This document shows, in pieces, positions 15,748 through 24,034 of a stretch of DNA of 28,651 nucleotides. The first letter of the stretch is position 1, and each line of letters starts with the position of its first letter. The position numbers and the translations under genes were made by a program. The notes under the pieces were generated by a model. It had not been told where the DNA came from and searched no databases. It worked only from the letters and a program-made list of their open reading frames with translations. The DNA comes from an uncultured cyanobacterium (GTDB taxonomy: Bacteria > Cyanobacteriota > Cyanobacteriia > Cyanobacteriales > Chroococcidiopsidaceae), in assembly GCA_946221495.1 (NCBI GenBank), contig CAMIFA010000049.1, positions 1-28,651 on the forward strand. The letters are read 5' to 3'.

Positions 15748-16794
15748 ATGCCAGCTTCAGCAAGTCCCGCGTCTCGTCACTTTGATTACACAATACTTAA
15801 TACCACAACTTCCCAGTTTGTGCAACAGCAGACTGGAGAAATTCGAGCGTTGATGAAATTAAGTTTTGAAAGCATTGTCCAAATAGGGCAGAAGCTTAAA
15901 ACAGTGAAAGCGGAACTCGGACACGGACATTTTCGAGATTGGTTAAATGCTGAGTTTAATTGGAGTGTTTGGACAGCAACTAAATTTATGCAGGTAGCTG
16001 ATCGCTTTGCAGACACGAACTACTCACATTTGGATATCGCACCTTCCGCTCTTTACGATTTGGCTGCGCCTTCAACTCCCCAAGCTGCTCGTGATGAGGC
16101 GCTTGACCGTGCCACATCTGGTGAGTCTATCACTCACGCGACTGCTAAAGCTATCAAGCAAAAGTACACTACACCTCCCAAGCCAAAACAAGAAACAATC
16201 TCACACCTACAGTTACAATCACGAACTACTCCGCCAACACCAACATCACCTCCTCTAGAGCCTCGCTCCAAACTTGAGATCGTTGCCTTTCGTCCTCAAG
16301 CGCAGGTGCAGGCAATTTCTGGAGCAGCTAGGGTCATCCTTCCCCAGGCTACACAAGCACTCCCACAATTAGAACATACTTCTACACCTGGTGTCTGGTG
16401 GCAGCTGGGGGGAAAGCATCTACTGTACTGCGGCGATCCCAATTCTGCTGAGTTTTTAAAACGGGTTACAGAAGAAGTGCAATTATTACTTGCCTTCCCA
16501 GCGACTCCTAATTGGCAACCTGCGATTCGAGCCACAACCCGCATTGTTTCAACTAAGTATTTACCTCAAGGAAAAAACTTGGATCAGCTTGATGAATTTT
16601 TGGAGTCAAGTGTTTTGTTTAACTCTAATCTTAAAGATACTGTAGTTAGCTGCTTTCTGCCTGTACCAGACATCGTTTCAGTTATTACTCGGCTAGACCG
16701 TAAAGGTTTTTTTGCTGAACCTGATTCTAGGCGGGTTAATACTGTAGTTACCGACTGGAAGCAAGCAGGTGTGAAAGTAGAGCGGTTGAGTTAG
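15748..16794 (+). CDS. DUF3102 protein with degenerate DNA-methylase-like C-terminus
   Basis: 348 residues from ATG 15748. A GTG at 15634 would add 38 residues of unlikely sequence overlapping a dyad, so I do not use it. Residues ~25-140 match DUF3102: IRALMKLSFESIVQIGQKL, ELGHGHFRDWLNAEF, WTATKFMQVADRF and ATSGESITHATAKAI. A Pro/Thr-rich linker follows. The C-terminal part starts GVWWQLGGKHLLYCGDPNSA, which resembles the WxLGxHxLLCGD lead-in of ParB-linked adenine DNA methylases. The expected catalytic DPPY is replaced by LLLAFPATPNW. It may therefore bind DNA or a cofactor without methylating. Function is unknown; DUF3102 proteins are often tied to plasmids or mobile DNA. Confidence 0.75.
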   Translation: MPASASPASRHFDYTILNTTTSQFVQQQTGEIRALMKLSFESIVQIGQKLKTVKAELGHGHFRDWLNAEFNWSVWTATKFMQVADRFADTNYSHLDIAPSALYDLAAPSTPQAARDEALDRATSGESITHATAKAIKQKYTTPPKPKQETISHLQLQSRTTPPTPTSPPLEPRSKLEIVAFRPQAQVQAISGAARVILPQATQALPQLEHTSTPGVWWQLGGKHLLYCGDPNSAEFLKRVTEEVQLLLAFPATPNWQPAIRATTRIVSTKYLPQGKNLDQLDEFLESSVLFNSNLKDTVVSCFLPVPDIVSVITRLDRKGFFAEPDSRRVNTVVTDWKQAGVKVERLS

Positions 16795-16809
16795 AAAAAC
16801 ACCTATTTC

Positions 16810-16824
16810 TGGTAGACTCTACCA
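16810..16824. repeat. Perfect 7+1+7 palindrome after the DUF3102 gene
   Basis: TGGTAGA-C-TCTACCA, 16 bp after the DUF3102 stop. No T-tract follows, so a terminator is possible but unproven; it could also be a protein-binding site. Confidence 0.4.
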
Positions 16825-16926
16825 CGTTTCGTACAGGTTTTGAAGTATATTCCTTGCTCACATCAACAATGGTGCAGCCGTTCAACTCAGCTTTTGAAGT
16901 GAGGAATAACTTGAACCGACTCGCAA

Positions 16927-17133
16927 AGGTTTAGACCCTTTGTATGGCAAGGAGTTGATGCGGATCAAGAGCGATATCTACGGACGTTATACACGAGCGC
17001 TATGAATCAAGCTGCGGCTCAAGCTTACTTGCAGGCGATCGCTCTTTTACGACCTTTCTCAGACGAAATAAGTAATTATAAAGAAAAGGCATCTTTTACA
17101 AGCTGGTACAGCTATGTGGATCGCGTTATCTAA
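16927..17133 (+). pseudogene. C-terminal coding remnant of unknown family
   Basis: An open stretch of 68 codons without a start reads RFRPFVWQGVDADQERYLRT, then SAMNQAAAQAYLQAIALLRP, then SNYKEKASFTSWYSYVDRVI and stops at TAA 17131. Composition is that of a real helical protein end. The stretch before it (16825-16926) contains a short MVQPFNSAFEVRNNLNRLAK frame one base out of phase, which may be the preceding part after a frameshift. I cannot assign a family. It lies just before msrB. Confidence 0.4.
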
Positions 17134-17311
17134 ATTTAAAGGTCAGACGTTATGACAGCCCGAAATAGTGAGTTTGAAATTACAAAAACAGAATCAGAGT
17201 GGCGCGAAAATTTGACACCAGAGCAGTTTAATGTGCTGCGTAAACATGGAACTGAACGCGCTCACACTAGTCCACTTGATAAGCAATATAGCAATGGTAC
17301 TTATGTTTGTG

Positions 17312-17323
17312 CAGCGTGTGACC
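17312..17323. repeat. Target-site duplication, left copy
   Basis: CAGCGTGTGACC immediately before the IS; the identical 12 bp follow it at 18490-18501. Two more matching bases (TG) on the left side are counted to the IS end. ISAs1-type elements usually make 8-10 bp duplications, so 12 may include chance matches. Confidence 0.85.
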
Positions 17324-18489
17324 CAGGGAGAATTCATTCTAGAAGGGAAAATAGCTTATCGATATCATGGGAGAGAAATCGTTCAGCTTTCGTAAGGGAA
17401 TCATAGCCATGTTTACGAGCGATATTGATAACGATAGTGCGTATGAACGACCAGTTGGTGGCGGCATTGTAGTGTCTGAAGGGAGCTGCATCTTCGCCAA
17501 AAACGACATCTTTGACCCAATGTAAGCGATTCTCAATTCCCCAGTGAGAACGGATAACTTGAGCCAACTGGGGTGTAGCAGCAGATAGCGAACTAATGTA
17601 ATAACTGGTTTGCTGATACGGTTGCCCCTGACGAATACCGATGCGCTCCACTTGGACTAGACTCTTAAGCCCTGCCCAATCTCGCTCAATGCCACTGATA
17701 TCAGAGAAGACATTCACGATGCGACAGATAATTCGCCCGCGAGTCTTTTCCACATCAACAAACCGCTCTTCTGATTGAGTATGTTCAGCCTTGGTTTCGA
17801 GTTGTGCCAACAGTCGAGGTTGATTTGCCTTGACAGCAGCGACGTAGTCGTTACCACCATCAACAATCAGTTGCATAGTTTTTTTGAGCGTGTAGCGCAT
17901 CCAGGGTGAACACTACCCCTTCGAGGTGCAATGCCTTCAACAAGGTTTGCACTACCGTTAATTCACTTGTGTTTCCCTGCTCAAATTGCTCCGTTGCCAG
18001 CACCATACCTTGTTGGTGGCTATAAACTGAAACCAAATTGACGAAGTTTTGGTAAGCCGTTTGTGCCTGAGTCACCGTGCCTTTGATGCTTTTGCCATCG
18101 ATAGCAACCCACTCAGTAGGCGCGATCTCGATATAGCTCTCACACCATTGTCTAAAGTGTTGCCCTAGAAAATGAAAATTGAGTCGTTGGAGCACCCGAC
18201 GAAAGGTAGTGTCAGAGGGGAGTCGGTTCACCGTTAACCCTAATTTCTCACTCACAACTTCGTAGTGGCGCACCCCAAAGTCTTCTAGAGCTTGGTAGCC
18301 TCGGCATCCGCTTATTGTTCCCATGATGATCAACAACAAGATTAGCCATAATGGATAGCGCCGACCTTTAGCAGCTCGGAAATCCGGAATTTTCTGTAGT
18401 GACTCGATTAGGTTTGTCCCCATCCCAAACTTCCCAAGTTATTTATCTAGTCATTCTAATACTTTTCTCTATACAACGAATTATCCCTG
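17324..18489 (-). mobile_element. ISAs1-family insertion sequence (1166 bp)
   Basis: The left end CAGGGAGAATTCATT and the complement of the right end, CAGGGATAATTCGTT, are near-perfect inverted repeats. A 12-bp direct repeat flanks the element. It contains a single minus-strand transposase gene of the ISAs1/H-repeat type filling nearly the whole length. The element interrupts msrB in the opposite orientation to that gene. Confidence 0.92.
17334..18423 (-). pseudogene. ISAs1-family transposase, frameshifted in an A-tract
   Basis: Two frames make one transposase. The first (ATG 18423 to about 17900) has the N-terminal associated domain (GRRYPLWLILLLIIMGTISG, LPSDTTFRRVLQRL) and the first Asp in VAIDGKSIKGT. 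It ends FTLDALHAQK. The second continues KTMQLIVDGGNDYVAAVKAN, then SHWGIENRLHWVKDVVFGED with the catalytic Glu, and ends at 17334. The join is a run of seven A. Nine would give the normal DALHAQKKT sequence, so two A seem lost. Either the copy is dead or slippage on the A-run restores the frame. Confidence 0.88.
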
Positions 18490-18501
18490 CAGCGTGTGAC
18501 C
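18490..18501. repeat. Target-site duplication, right copy
   Basis: CAGCGTGTGACC directly after the IS right end; identical to 17312-17323. Confidence 0.85.
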
Positions 18502-18804
18502 TACCACTGTTCTTATCAGAAACCAAATTTAACAGTGGCACTGGCTGGCCCAGCTTTTTTGCCCCAATCGAAGGTGGAATCGGCACAACCGTAGATAGAT
18601 CACTGTTTATGAGCAGAACTGAAGTACATTGCCGTCGCTGTGGTGGGCATCTAGGTCATGTATTTAGCGATGGTCCTAAGCCTACAGGTCAACGCTACTG
18701 TATGAATGGTGTTGCTCTTAAGTTTATTGCAGATTAGCTTTCAATTCACAAAATTGAGCCTTTAAGGGAGTCTTAAAGTAGACCCCCTTCAGTAAAAGGC
18801 TTAG

Positions 18805-19626
18805 TTATGAATTATTCCTAGCATACCTAAGTCTTTGATAGCGCTTTCGTCTTTCCTGGGATAGAGGAGCCGCGATTAGTAAAATCTTCTCTACTAGCAG
18901 TGGAGCGATGCGATTACACCATACTGCTAAATGACTTTGCCATCCCACTAGAATTTCAGGTGATTCTTTACGTAGTCCAGTAATAAGTGTAATAGCCACT
19001 TGCTTAGGAGACATTGGTTTTACCCATCGAAACCACTGTAATTCTCGCACCATATCAGTATCAGTCAAAGATGGTAACAAAGCTGTTACCTGAATATTGT
19101 GTGCTGCTAGTTCACCACGTAAGGCTTGAGTGAATCCTAAAATTGCAAACTTAGTGGCTGAATAAGTAGCCATCGTCGGCGCTGCCACCTTACCCATTAA
19201 ACTAGAAACATTAACGATGTTGCCTTCCCTTTGTCTTGCCATGCGGCGGGCAACTATACGAGTAATGGTGTACATTCCAACTAAGTTAACAGCAAGTTCT
19301 TCCTGCATCTGCGGCAGTTGAGACTGCAAGAAAGGAGTTTGGTGTGCAACTCCAGCACAATTAACAAGCAAATGAATTGGTCCGTGATCTCGCCACGCTT
19401 GTGCGAGGGTAATATTTACTTCTACAGGCTGCGTCAAATCCAAAGCTAGGATTACAACTTCCACCCCCAGCTCTGAGATTAAAGTTGCCACTTCAGCTAA
19501 CCGCTCTTTATCCCGTGCTAGCAACAACAGGCGTTTCGCTCCTTGTTGAGCTAATTCCAGCGCGATCGCTTGTCCAATTCCACGACTCGCTCCCGTGATT
19601 AGAGCCGTTTTTCCTTGAATGTTCAT
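18805..19626 (-). CDS. Short-chain dehydrogenase/reductase
   Basis: 273 residues from ATG 19626. This start is chosen because GGAGG lies eight bases upstream; an ATG at 19641 overlaps that ribosome-binding site. It is a classical SDR: TGASRGIGQAIALE binds the nucleotide, NCAG is present, and the catalytic set is Ser in VNVSSLMGKVA, Tyr and Lys in YSATKFA. The sequence LLARDKERL after the second strand suggests NADP preference, which is inference. The C-terminal ~40 residues carry a hydrophobic segment (IAPLLVEKILLIAAPL) then basic residues, common in membrane-associated SDRs of this type. Substrate unknown. It converges with msrB, with an AAGGGAGTC-rich spacer between. Confidence 0.88.
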   Translation of the reverse strand: MNIQGKTALITGASRGIGQAIALELAQQGAKRLLLLARDKERLAEVATLISELGVEVVILALDLTQPVEVNITLAQAWRDHGPIHLLVNCAGVAHQTPFLQSQLPQMQEELAVNLVGMYTITRIVARRMARQREGNIVNVSSLMGKVAAPTMATYSATKFAILGFTQALRGELAAHNIQVTALLPSLTDTDMVRELQWFRWVKPMSPKQVAITLITGLRKESPEILVGWQSHLAVWCNRIAPLLVEKILLIAAPLSQERRKRYQRLRYARNNS

Positions 19627-19951
19627 GACCAAAACCTCCATAAAGTTTTCAATGCGCTGCTAACCAGTGTCAGACTGCGAACAGACCAGATTGAGGTAGA
19701 GCATAGATGGTACATCTCCTAAATACGAGCATTAACAGCAGTAACTTTGTATGCATACCCTAGCAACGGGATCAAGTGCTTGCAATATTTATTAATGAAA
19801 TTGAGAGATTGTAATGTACCTAAACAAAACTCTCAGAGACTTGGCATGATCAGCAGAGGGTAAATATTTGTCTAAGCTTGACAACGTATCACTTTTATGT
19901 AGTTTGTAGTTTTTTAGTTAGCTAGGAAAACTATGAGAAGGAGTAATAAGA

Positions 19952-19972
19952 ATGAATATCCTGTGGGCGTAA
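19952..19972 (+). other. Strong ribosome-binding site before a six-codon frame
   Basis: AAGGAG (19938-19943) lies eight bases before ATG 19952, which opens MNILWA and stops at TAA. It could be a leader peptide or the start of a lost membrane-protein gene; MNILW-type starts occur in small membrane proteins. The remainder of the 19627-20113 space shows no gene I can support. Confidence 0.25.
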
Positions 19973-20113
19973 AATAGTTGTCACTGTGTTTTTTAGAAGT
20001 CAGTCGTAGCAGAAAGTGGCAGCACGACGGTAGGTGTTGACAGCATGATCGCTAAGCTAGATTTTCTCGCCGATTACCCATAAAGCTATTTTTGGTTAAC
20101 TGGCGATCAAGGC

Positions 20114-21484
20114 TTAAGCCTTAAAAGTAATTAATTTTAGGTGTTCAGGATTTGCAATTAATTCTTTAGCTAACAAATAACCAGAAATTGTCCAGGTTTG
20201 ATATTTCCGTGCTTCTTTGCCAATCAAACGACCATCTGGTCCATCGTAGTATTCTGGCCAATGATCTTCTATTAACCGTCGTTCGGCAATTGCGATCGCA
20301 TGGTGAGCTAATTCGCCTCTATCCATTTTTTTAGCAGCTGCCGTCAACATCCAAAGTAAGACTGGCCAACTCCCACCGTTGTGATACGACCAAGGGCGAT
20401 TTTTAGGATCAGCTCCAGTGATAATTCTCCACTCTATATCTTCCAAAGCTGGATAACACAATTTCATCGGCATATGACTAACCAAGTCACTCCACCGTAG
20501 CTCAATCAAATTCAAAATCTTGTGTGACTGTTGCTCATCTGCTAAAGAGGAAATAATCGCCATCAAGTTACCTAAAGCAAAGAAGCGGCAATCTAGTTGC
20601 GAGGGACCTAAGTTGCCAGCTAGGTAACCACCTGCTTCTGGTAGCCATTTTGCTAGCCGATAGAACGGAATCGAGTCAGAATATATGTTGAAATGATTGA
20701 GGACTTCTTCGCCATACTCCTCAACCTGAAAACGGTAAATCACATTTAATCGATCTGGATCTAACCAATAATTTTCTCGCAGTTGCTTAAGTAAAGGGTC
20801 TAGACGGCTATGTACAGCTTGAATAATGTTTTGATTTTCTTTATTAGGAGTAAGAAGTTCGATACTGGCTCTTAGAGCTGCATAGAACAAAGATTGAATA
20901 TCCAAGGGGTGTCCATATAATCCCATGCGGCGATCAATCATACTAGCTCCATCGGGAACCAGCACCATAGGATACATATCAAACCGTGTGACCAAGCAAA
21001 GTTCTAGGCTGAATCGGATACCTTCCTGAAAGTCGTCTCGCTCAACTAAAGCAGTATCTTGGGTTGAAATAATGTAAGCACGTAATAAGATAATCCACCA
21101 TAAACAAGCATCAGCTGGTGCAACTCGACCGATTGCATGATTACCAAAGTCAGCTTTTAAATATTCCCGTCCGCTAATAAATCCTATTTTGAAGCTAGCT
21201 GGCATTAAACCGCGACTGGGTTTGAAACTCTCTAGCTGTCCTGTCTTTGGCTGTAATTTCAGGGTTTCTTCTAAAAAATTGCGAACAATGTCGGTTCTGC
21301 CTTTAATTAAAAAAACGAGTGCTGAGGAAATAAAATCTCGAAGAAAACACTGATCGTAGTTTAACGCTGCAATATCTGGATCACGAGCAGCTATTGTTCC
21401 AATCGGTTTTCCTTGGTAATAAATAATTGATTTTTCTAGTGCTTCCCACGCTTGCTCTTCTACTATTAAAGATCTCTCGCTCAA
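20114..21484 (-). CDS. invA: Alkaline/neutral invertase, GH100
   Basis: 456 residues, the normal length for cyanobacterial GH100 invertases, which cleave sucrose to glucose and fructose in the cytoplasm. The fold is an (alpha/alpha)6 barrel. The catalytic acid region is VPDGASMIDRRMGLYGHPLD with Asp184, and the second catalytic residue is Glu424 in KEARKYQTWTISGYL. LNYDQCFLRDFISSAL, SFKPSRGLMPASFK and NRPWSYHNGGSWPVLLW are also family blocks. The start is TTG 21484, supported by AGGAG eight bases upstream and by the lack of any nearby in-frame ATG. No stop or frameshift is seen. It has no partner genes for sucrose synthesis in the window, so it stands alone. Confidence 0.93.
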   Translation of the reverse strand: MSERSLIVEEQAWEALEKSIIYYQGKPIGTIAARDPDIAALNYDQCFLRDFISSALVFLIKGRTDIVRNFLEETLKLQPKTGQLESFKPSRGLMPASFKIGFISGREYLKADFGNHAIGRVAPADACLWWIILLRAYIISTQDTALVERDDFQEGIRFSLELCLVTRFDMYPMVLVPDGASMIDRRMGLYGHPLDIQSLFYAALRASIELLTPNKENQNIIQAVHSRLDPLLKQLRENYWLDPDRLNVIYRFQVEEYGEEVLNHFNIYSDSIPFYRLAKWLPEAGGYLAGNLGPSQLDCRFFALGNLMAIISSLADEQQSHKILNLIELRWSDLVSHMPMKLCYPALEDIEWRIITGADPKNRPWSYHNGGSWPVLLWMLTAAAKKMDRGELAHHAIAIAERRLIEDHWPEYYDGPDGRLIGKEARKYQTWTISGYLLAKELIANPEHLKLITFKA

Positions 21485-21894
21485 CCCTCAATCTCCTCTA
21501 ACTACCAGATTGGAAAAAACAAAGATTTGTATTAAGTATTAACCTATAACCGAAATTATTACTGTAAGTAAAGTTATAGATTTCTCTAACACCTTACGAG
21601 CGATCGTACAGGAGTTGATACTATTTCAATTTCAGCAGTATTTATGTATCGAACGCTAACTTAGGTGGATGTGCTATCTAGGCTTACTTGTCAAGCCACA
21701 ATTAGAGCTTTCTATAGACTTCCAACTCAAATATTGAGCATAATTTAACTACGGCTAGTCAAGGCGCTCGATCCTATTCTCATCCTCACTTAGCATTCGT
21801 CTACTAGTGCAAGTAAGCACGGCTAAAACCCAATTCTTATAAAGATAAGCACAAGCTGATAGTCATTTTCAGTTAGTTGGTGGCAGTGCTGTGC

Positions 21895-22026
21895 TACAAT
21901 AAAATTTGAGAATAAAATTCGGTTACAACGTTTGTTTTTAGTATTGACAGGTTTTCCCCTTTTGGTCTTGGCAGGCTTCTCCCCGAAATCTAAATCTCTA
22001 CACCCTAATGATTTTGGAGAAAATGT
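21895..22026 (+). promoter_or_regulatory. Candidate promoter and long leader of the RRM gene
   Basis: A TACAAT at 21895-21900 could be a -10 box, which would give a leader of about 120 bases; TTGACA at 21944-21949 has no good partner. Pyrimidine-rich blocks (GGTTTTCCCCTTTTGG, GGCTTCTCCCC) precede the ribosome-binding site GGAG at 22015-22018. RRM-protein genes in cyanobacteria are often cold-regulated through such leaders; that is family knowledge only. The rest of 21485-21894 shows nothing I can name. Confidence 0.3.
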
Positions 22027-22320
22027 ATGTCAATTTATGTAGGCAATCTATCTTTTGAGGTTACACAAGAAGACCTCAGTAGTGTTTTTGCAGAATATGG
22101 CTCTGTAAAGCGGGTACAATTACCGACAGATCGTGAAACGGGTCGGATGCGGGGCTTTGGCTTTGTAGAAATGGGAACAGAGGCAGAAGAAACAGCTGCA
22201 ATTGATGCCCTTGATACTGCTGAATGGATGGGTCGTACTTTAAAAGTTAATAAGGCAAAGCCCAGGGAAGATAGAGGTGGATCAGGTAGCCGCAGAGACA
22301 GCTTCTCTAGCCGCTATTAA
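22027..22320 (+). CDS. rbp: RNA-binding protein with one RRM (cyanobacterial Rbp)
   Basis: 97 residues. The RRM fills residues 1-78 with RNP2 as SIYVGNLSFEVT and RNP1 as RGFGFVEM; the aromatic stacking residues (Tyr4, Phe in RNP1) are present. The tail is short and Gly/Ser/Arg rich (GGSGSRRDSFSSRY). Such proteins bind RNA and are typically induced by cold or stress; some position thylakoid-protein mRNAs. GGAG lies eight bases before ATG 22027. A strong terminator follows at 22461, so it is monocistronic with a ~140-base 3' region. Confidence 0.95.
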   Translation: MSIYVGNLSFEVTQEDLSSVFAEYGSVKRVQLPTDRETGRMRGFGFVEMGTEAEETAAIDALDTAEWMGRTLKVNKAKPREDRGGSGSRRDSFSSRY

Positions 22321-22460
22321 ATTACGATTAGAGGGGGATAAGGAAAACGCTACACTACCTGACATTGAAGCTAAATGCTTTTAGCCCCTACATACTAGGT
22401 AACAGAAAGTAGCTGTTGTGCGATCGCAACTTGATCACCCTCCACAAGTTAACTTATTTA

Positions 22461-22496
22461 AAAAGGCTTAGGCACTAATGCTTGAGCCTTTTTTGT
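22461..22496 (+). terminator. Rho-independent terminator of the RRM gene
   Basis: AAAAGGCTTAGGCA (22461-22474) pairs with TGCTTGAGCCTTTT (22479-22492) with two imperfect positions and a four-base loop, followed directly by more T. It can work in both directions and could also end the minus-strand transcript from 22624. Confidence 0.85.
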
Positions 22497-22623
22497 CAGC
22501 TTCAAGGGTTGGATAGATTTACACTGTACGAAGTCAGTCGTGTGGGTAAAGAAGCACCATTGCACAACTTAGACTAAATAAAAGCGTGTCTATGAAGTTT
22601 AGTGTTCGTCATTATAAATAGGA

Positions 22624-23844
22624 TTAACGTCTAGCAAAGTCAGCTGGGTTTTGGTCTCGTCGATGCTGAACCGGAATGGGCAGACTCTGCTGATCGCCTG
22701 CTAGCGCGGCAGTTGTCTCCAAGGATTCTCTTAGGCGTTTAGCTGCATAAATTGACATATCGCGTGGCACATTAATCCGATCGCGCAAGTATCGCAGGGC
22801 AACATCAGACCCTGGCGGCGGTGGACAAGCTTGGCGCGTCATCAGGTTAGTCAAGGCACACCGCAAAGCTTCATCCATCAATATGTCGCTAGCGGGGTTG
22901 ACGCGAATAATATTGGCGCGGTGCTTAATTACTCGGTAAAGCGCCTCAGTACGGGAGGTTTCAGGTTCCGGATAGGTTACATCGGGTATCCCATCCCAGG
23001 GACCGTGATCAACTCTTACCTTGTTGATTTGTGTTTGAGGCTCACTATTTTCCCAGCATCCTCCCATTTGGGGTGGTAGATCATGTACATGAGTGTGGAA
23101 GTCGCTCTGTGTGCCTCTGTAGGTTGGTCGGCTTTCCATCGCCGCAAACCAGTCGGAGAGACGAGGATTTTCTTCGCGCAGGGAGTACCCCTTGTAGTAG
23201 TACAGACTAGCATTCATGCGTTCGACATAGGGGGTGAAGATGACATCGACTGTGCCGAACTCATTGAGGAAATAAGGAGATAGCGTGGAACCGAGCGCAT
23301 CTTCGACCTTTGCTACTACGCTTGTAAATTGAGCGCGGTTTTTTTGTTCTTGTCGAGTCGAACTTGTGGGATAACAAAGCCAAGCGCACCATGCCCTAAA
23401 TAACAGGCGTTCTAGTTGCCGGAGTGGCAGCACTACAGGATGTTTCATGCCCAACCCCAAAGGTTCATATACTTGTTCTAGAGCAATCAAAATATCATCG
23501 CTTTCGGTAATTATACGACCATCTAGCTCAATGGCGGGTAACATTCCTGAAGGCACTTTGCGCTTATACCAACTCTCTTTTTCCCCATAACAAAACATGG
23601 TTACTTTTTCGACGCGATAGGGGATTTGTTTTTCTTCTAGCCATAGCCAAATTTTCTGGCAGTAGGGACACCAGGCATGGTTGTCGCGGTAGAGTGTCAC
23701 CCGCACGTCGGCTTCAGTTTGACCAAATAGACGCAACCGCGCTTGAGCATTGGTTGGACCATTGACAGGATCAAGTTGAAAATCTGTAAGGGCTTCTAGT
23801 TCTGACCAGCTTAGAGCGTTGCTCGTCGTGGAGTTAAATGTCAT
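22624..23844 (-). CDS. Glutathione S-transferase-like protein, second paralogue
   Basis: About 406 residues from ATG 23844; an ATG four codons upstream is also possible. Layout is that of the protein at 8919-10133. A leader is followed by a thioredoxin-fold domain with VTLYRDNHAWCPYCQKIWLW, a CPYC glutaredoxin-type site. Then come GMLPAIELDGRIITESDDIL with cis-Pro and the ESDD glutathione-contact motif, and a GST helical domain (GTVDVIFTPYVERM). The C-terminal module ends with YLRDRINVPRDMSIYAAKRL. The last ~25 residues are charged and likely disordered. A thiol-transferase or deglutathionylation role is inferred from CxxC. It is transcribed divergently from the dienelactone hydrolase with ~190 bp between the starts. 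Confidence 0.86.
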   Translation of the reverse strand: MTFNSTTSNALSWSELEALTDFQLDPVNGPTNAQARLRLFGQTEADVRVTLYRDNHAWCPYCQKIWLWLEEKQIPYRVEKVTMFCYGEKESWYKRKVPSGMLPAIELDGRIITESDDILIALEQVYEPLGLGMKHPVVLPLRQLERLLFRAWCAWLCYPTSSTRQEQKNRAQFTSVVAKVEDALGSTLSPYFLNEFGTVDVIFTPYVERMNASLYYYKGYSLREENPRLSDWFAAMESRPTYRGTQSDFHTHVHDLPPQMGGCWENSEPQTQINKVRVDHGPWDGIPDVTYPEPETSRTEALYRVIKHRANIIRVNPASDILMDEALRCALTNLMTRQACPPPPGSDVALRYLRDRINVPRDMSIYAAKRLRESLETTAALAGDQQSLPIPVQHRRDQNPADFARR

Positions 23845-24034
23845 TCTCAGTTGCAAGTTATTAGTTGATAAATATTTCGGACTATGGCGCGGCTGTTTGT
23901 TGTCATTAGCTTGATGTTACTTTAACGCTGCTGCCTCATAAACAGCTAATATTCTGAGGAGAGACTAAAGAAGAAAATTGACAAGTGGCTGTTAGATTAA
24001 TCAGTAACTCAAAAATTGGGCGTAAGATCAACTA

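Larger units (their letters stand above)
17152..18737 (+). pseudogene. msrB: Methionine-R-sulfoxide reductase gene split by an IS
   Basis: The 5' part (17152-17323) encodes the start through GTYVCAACD, and the 3' part (18502-18737) continues LPLFLSETKFNSGTGWPSFF to the end. Joining them after removing 17324-18501 restores a perfect 135-residue MsrB. It would have both zinc CxxC pairs (CAAC and CRRC) and the catalytic Cys in RYCMNGVALKF. MsrB reduces methionine-R-sulfoxide in oxidised proteins. The position of the classical resolving Cys is Thr (SGTGWPS), so thioredoxin-dependent recycling would use another Cys. No other damage is visible, so the insertion is recent. The coding sequence as it stands ends soon after entering the IS. 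Confidence 0.93.

Noticed and set aside
17152..17406. 84-codon gene starting at the msrB ATG
   Set aside because: Only the first 57 codons are MsrB; the rest is translation into the inserted IS.
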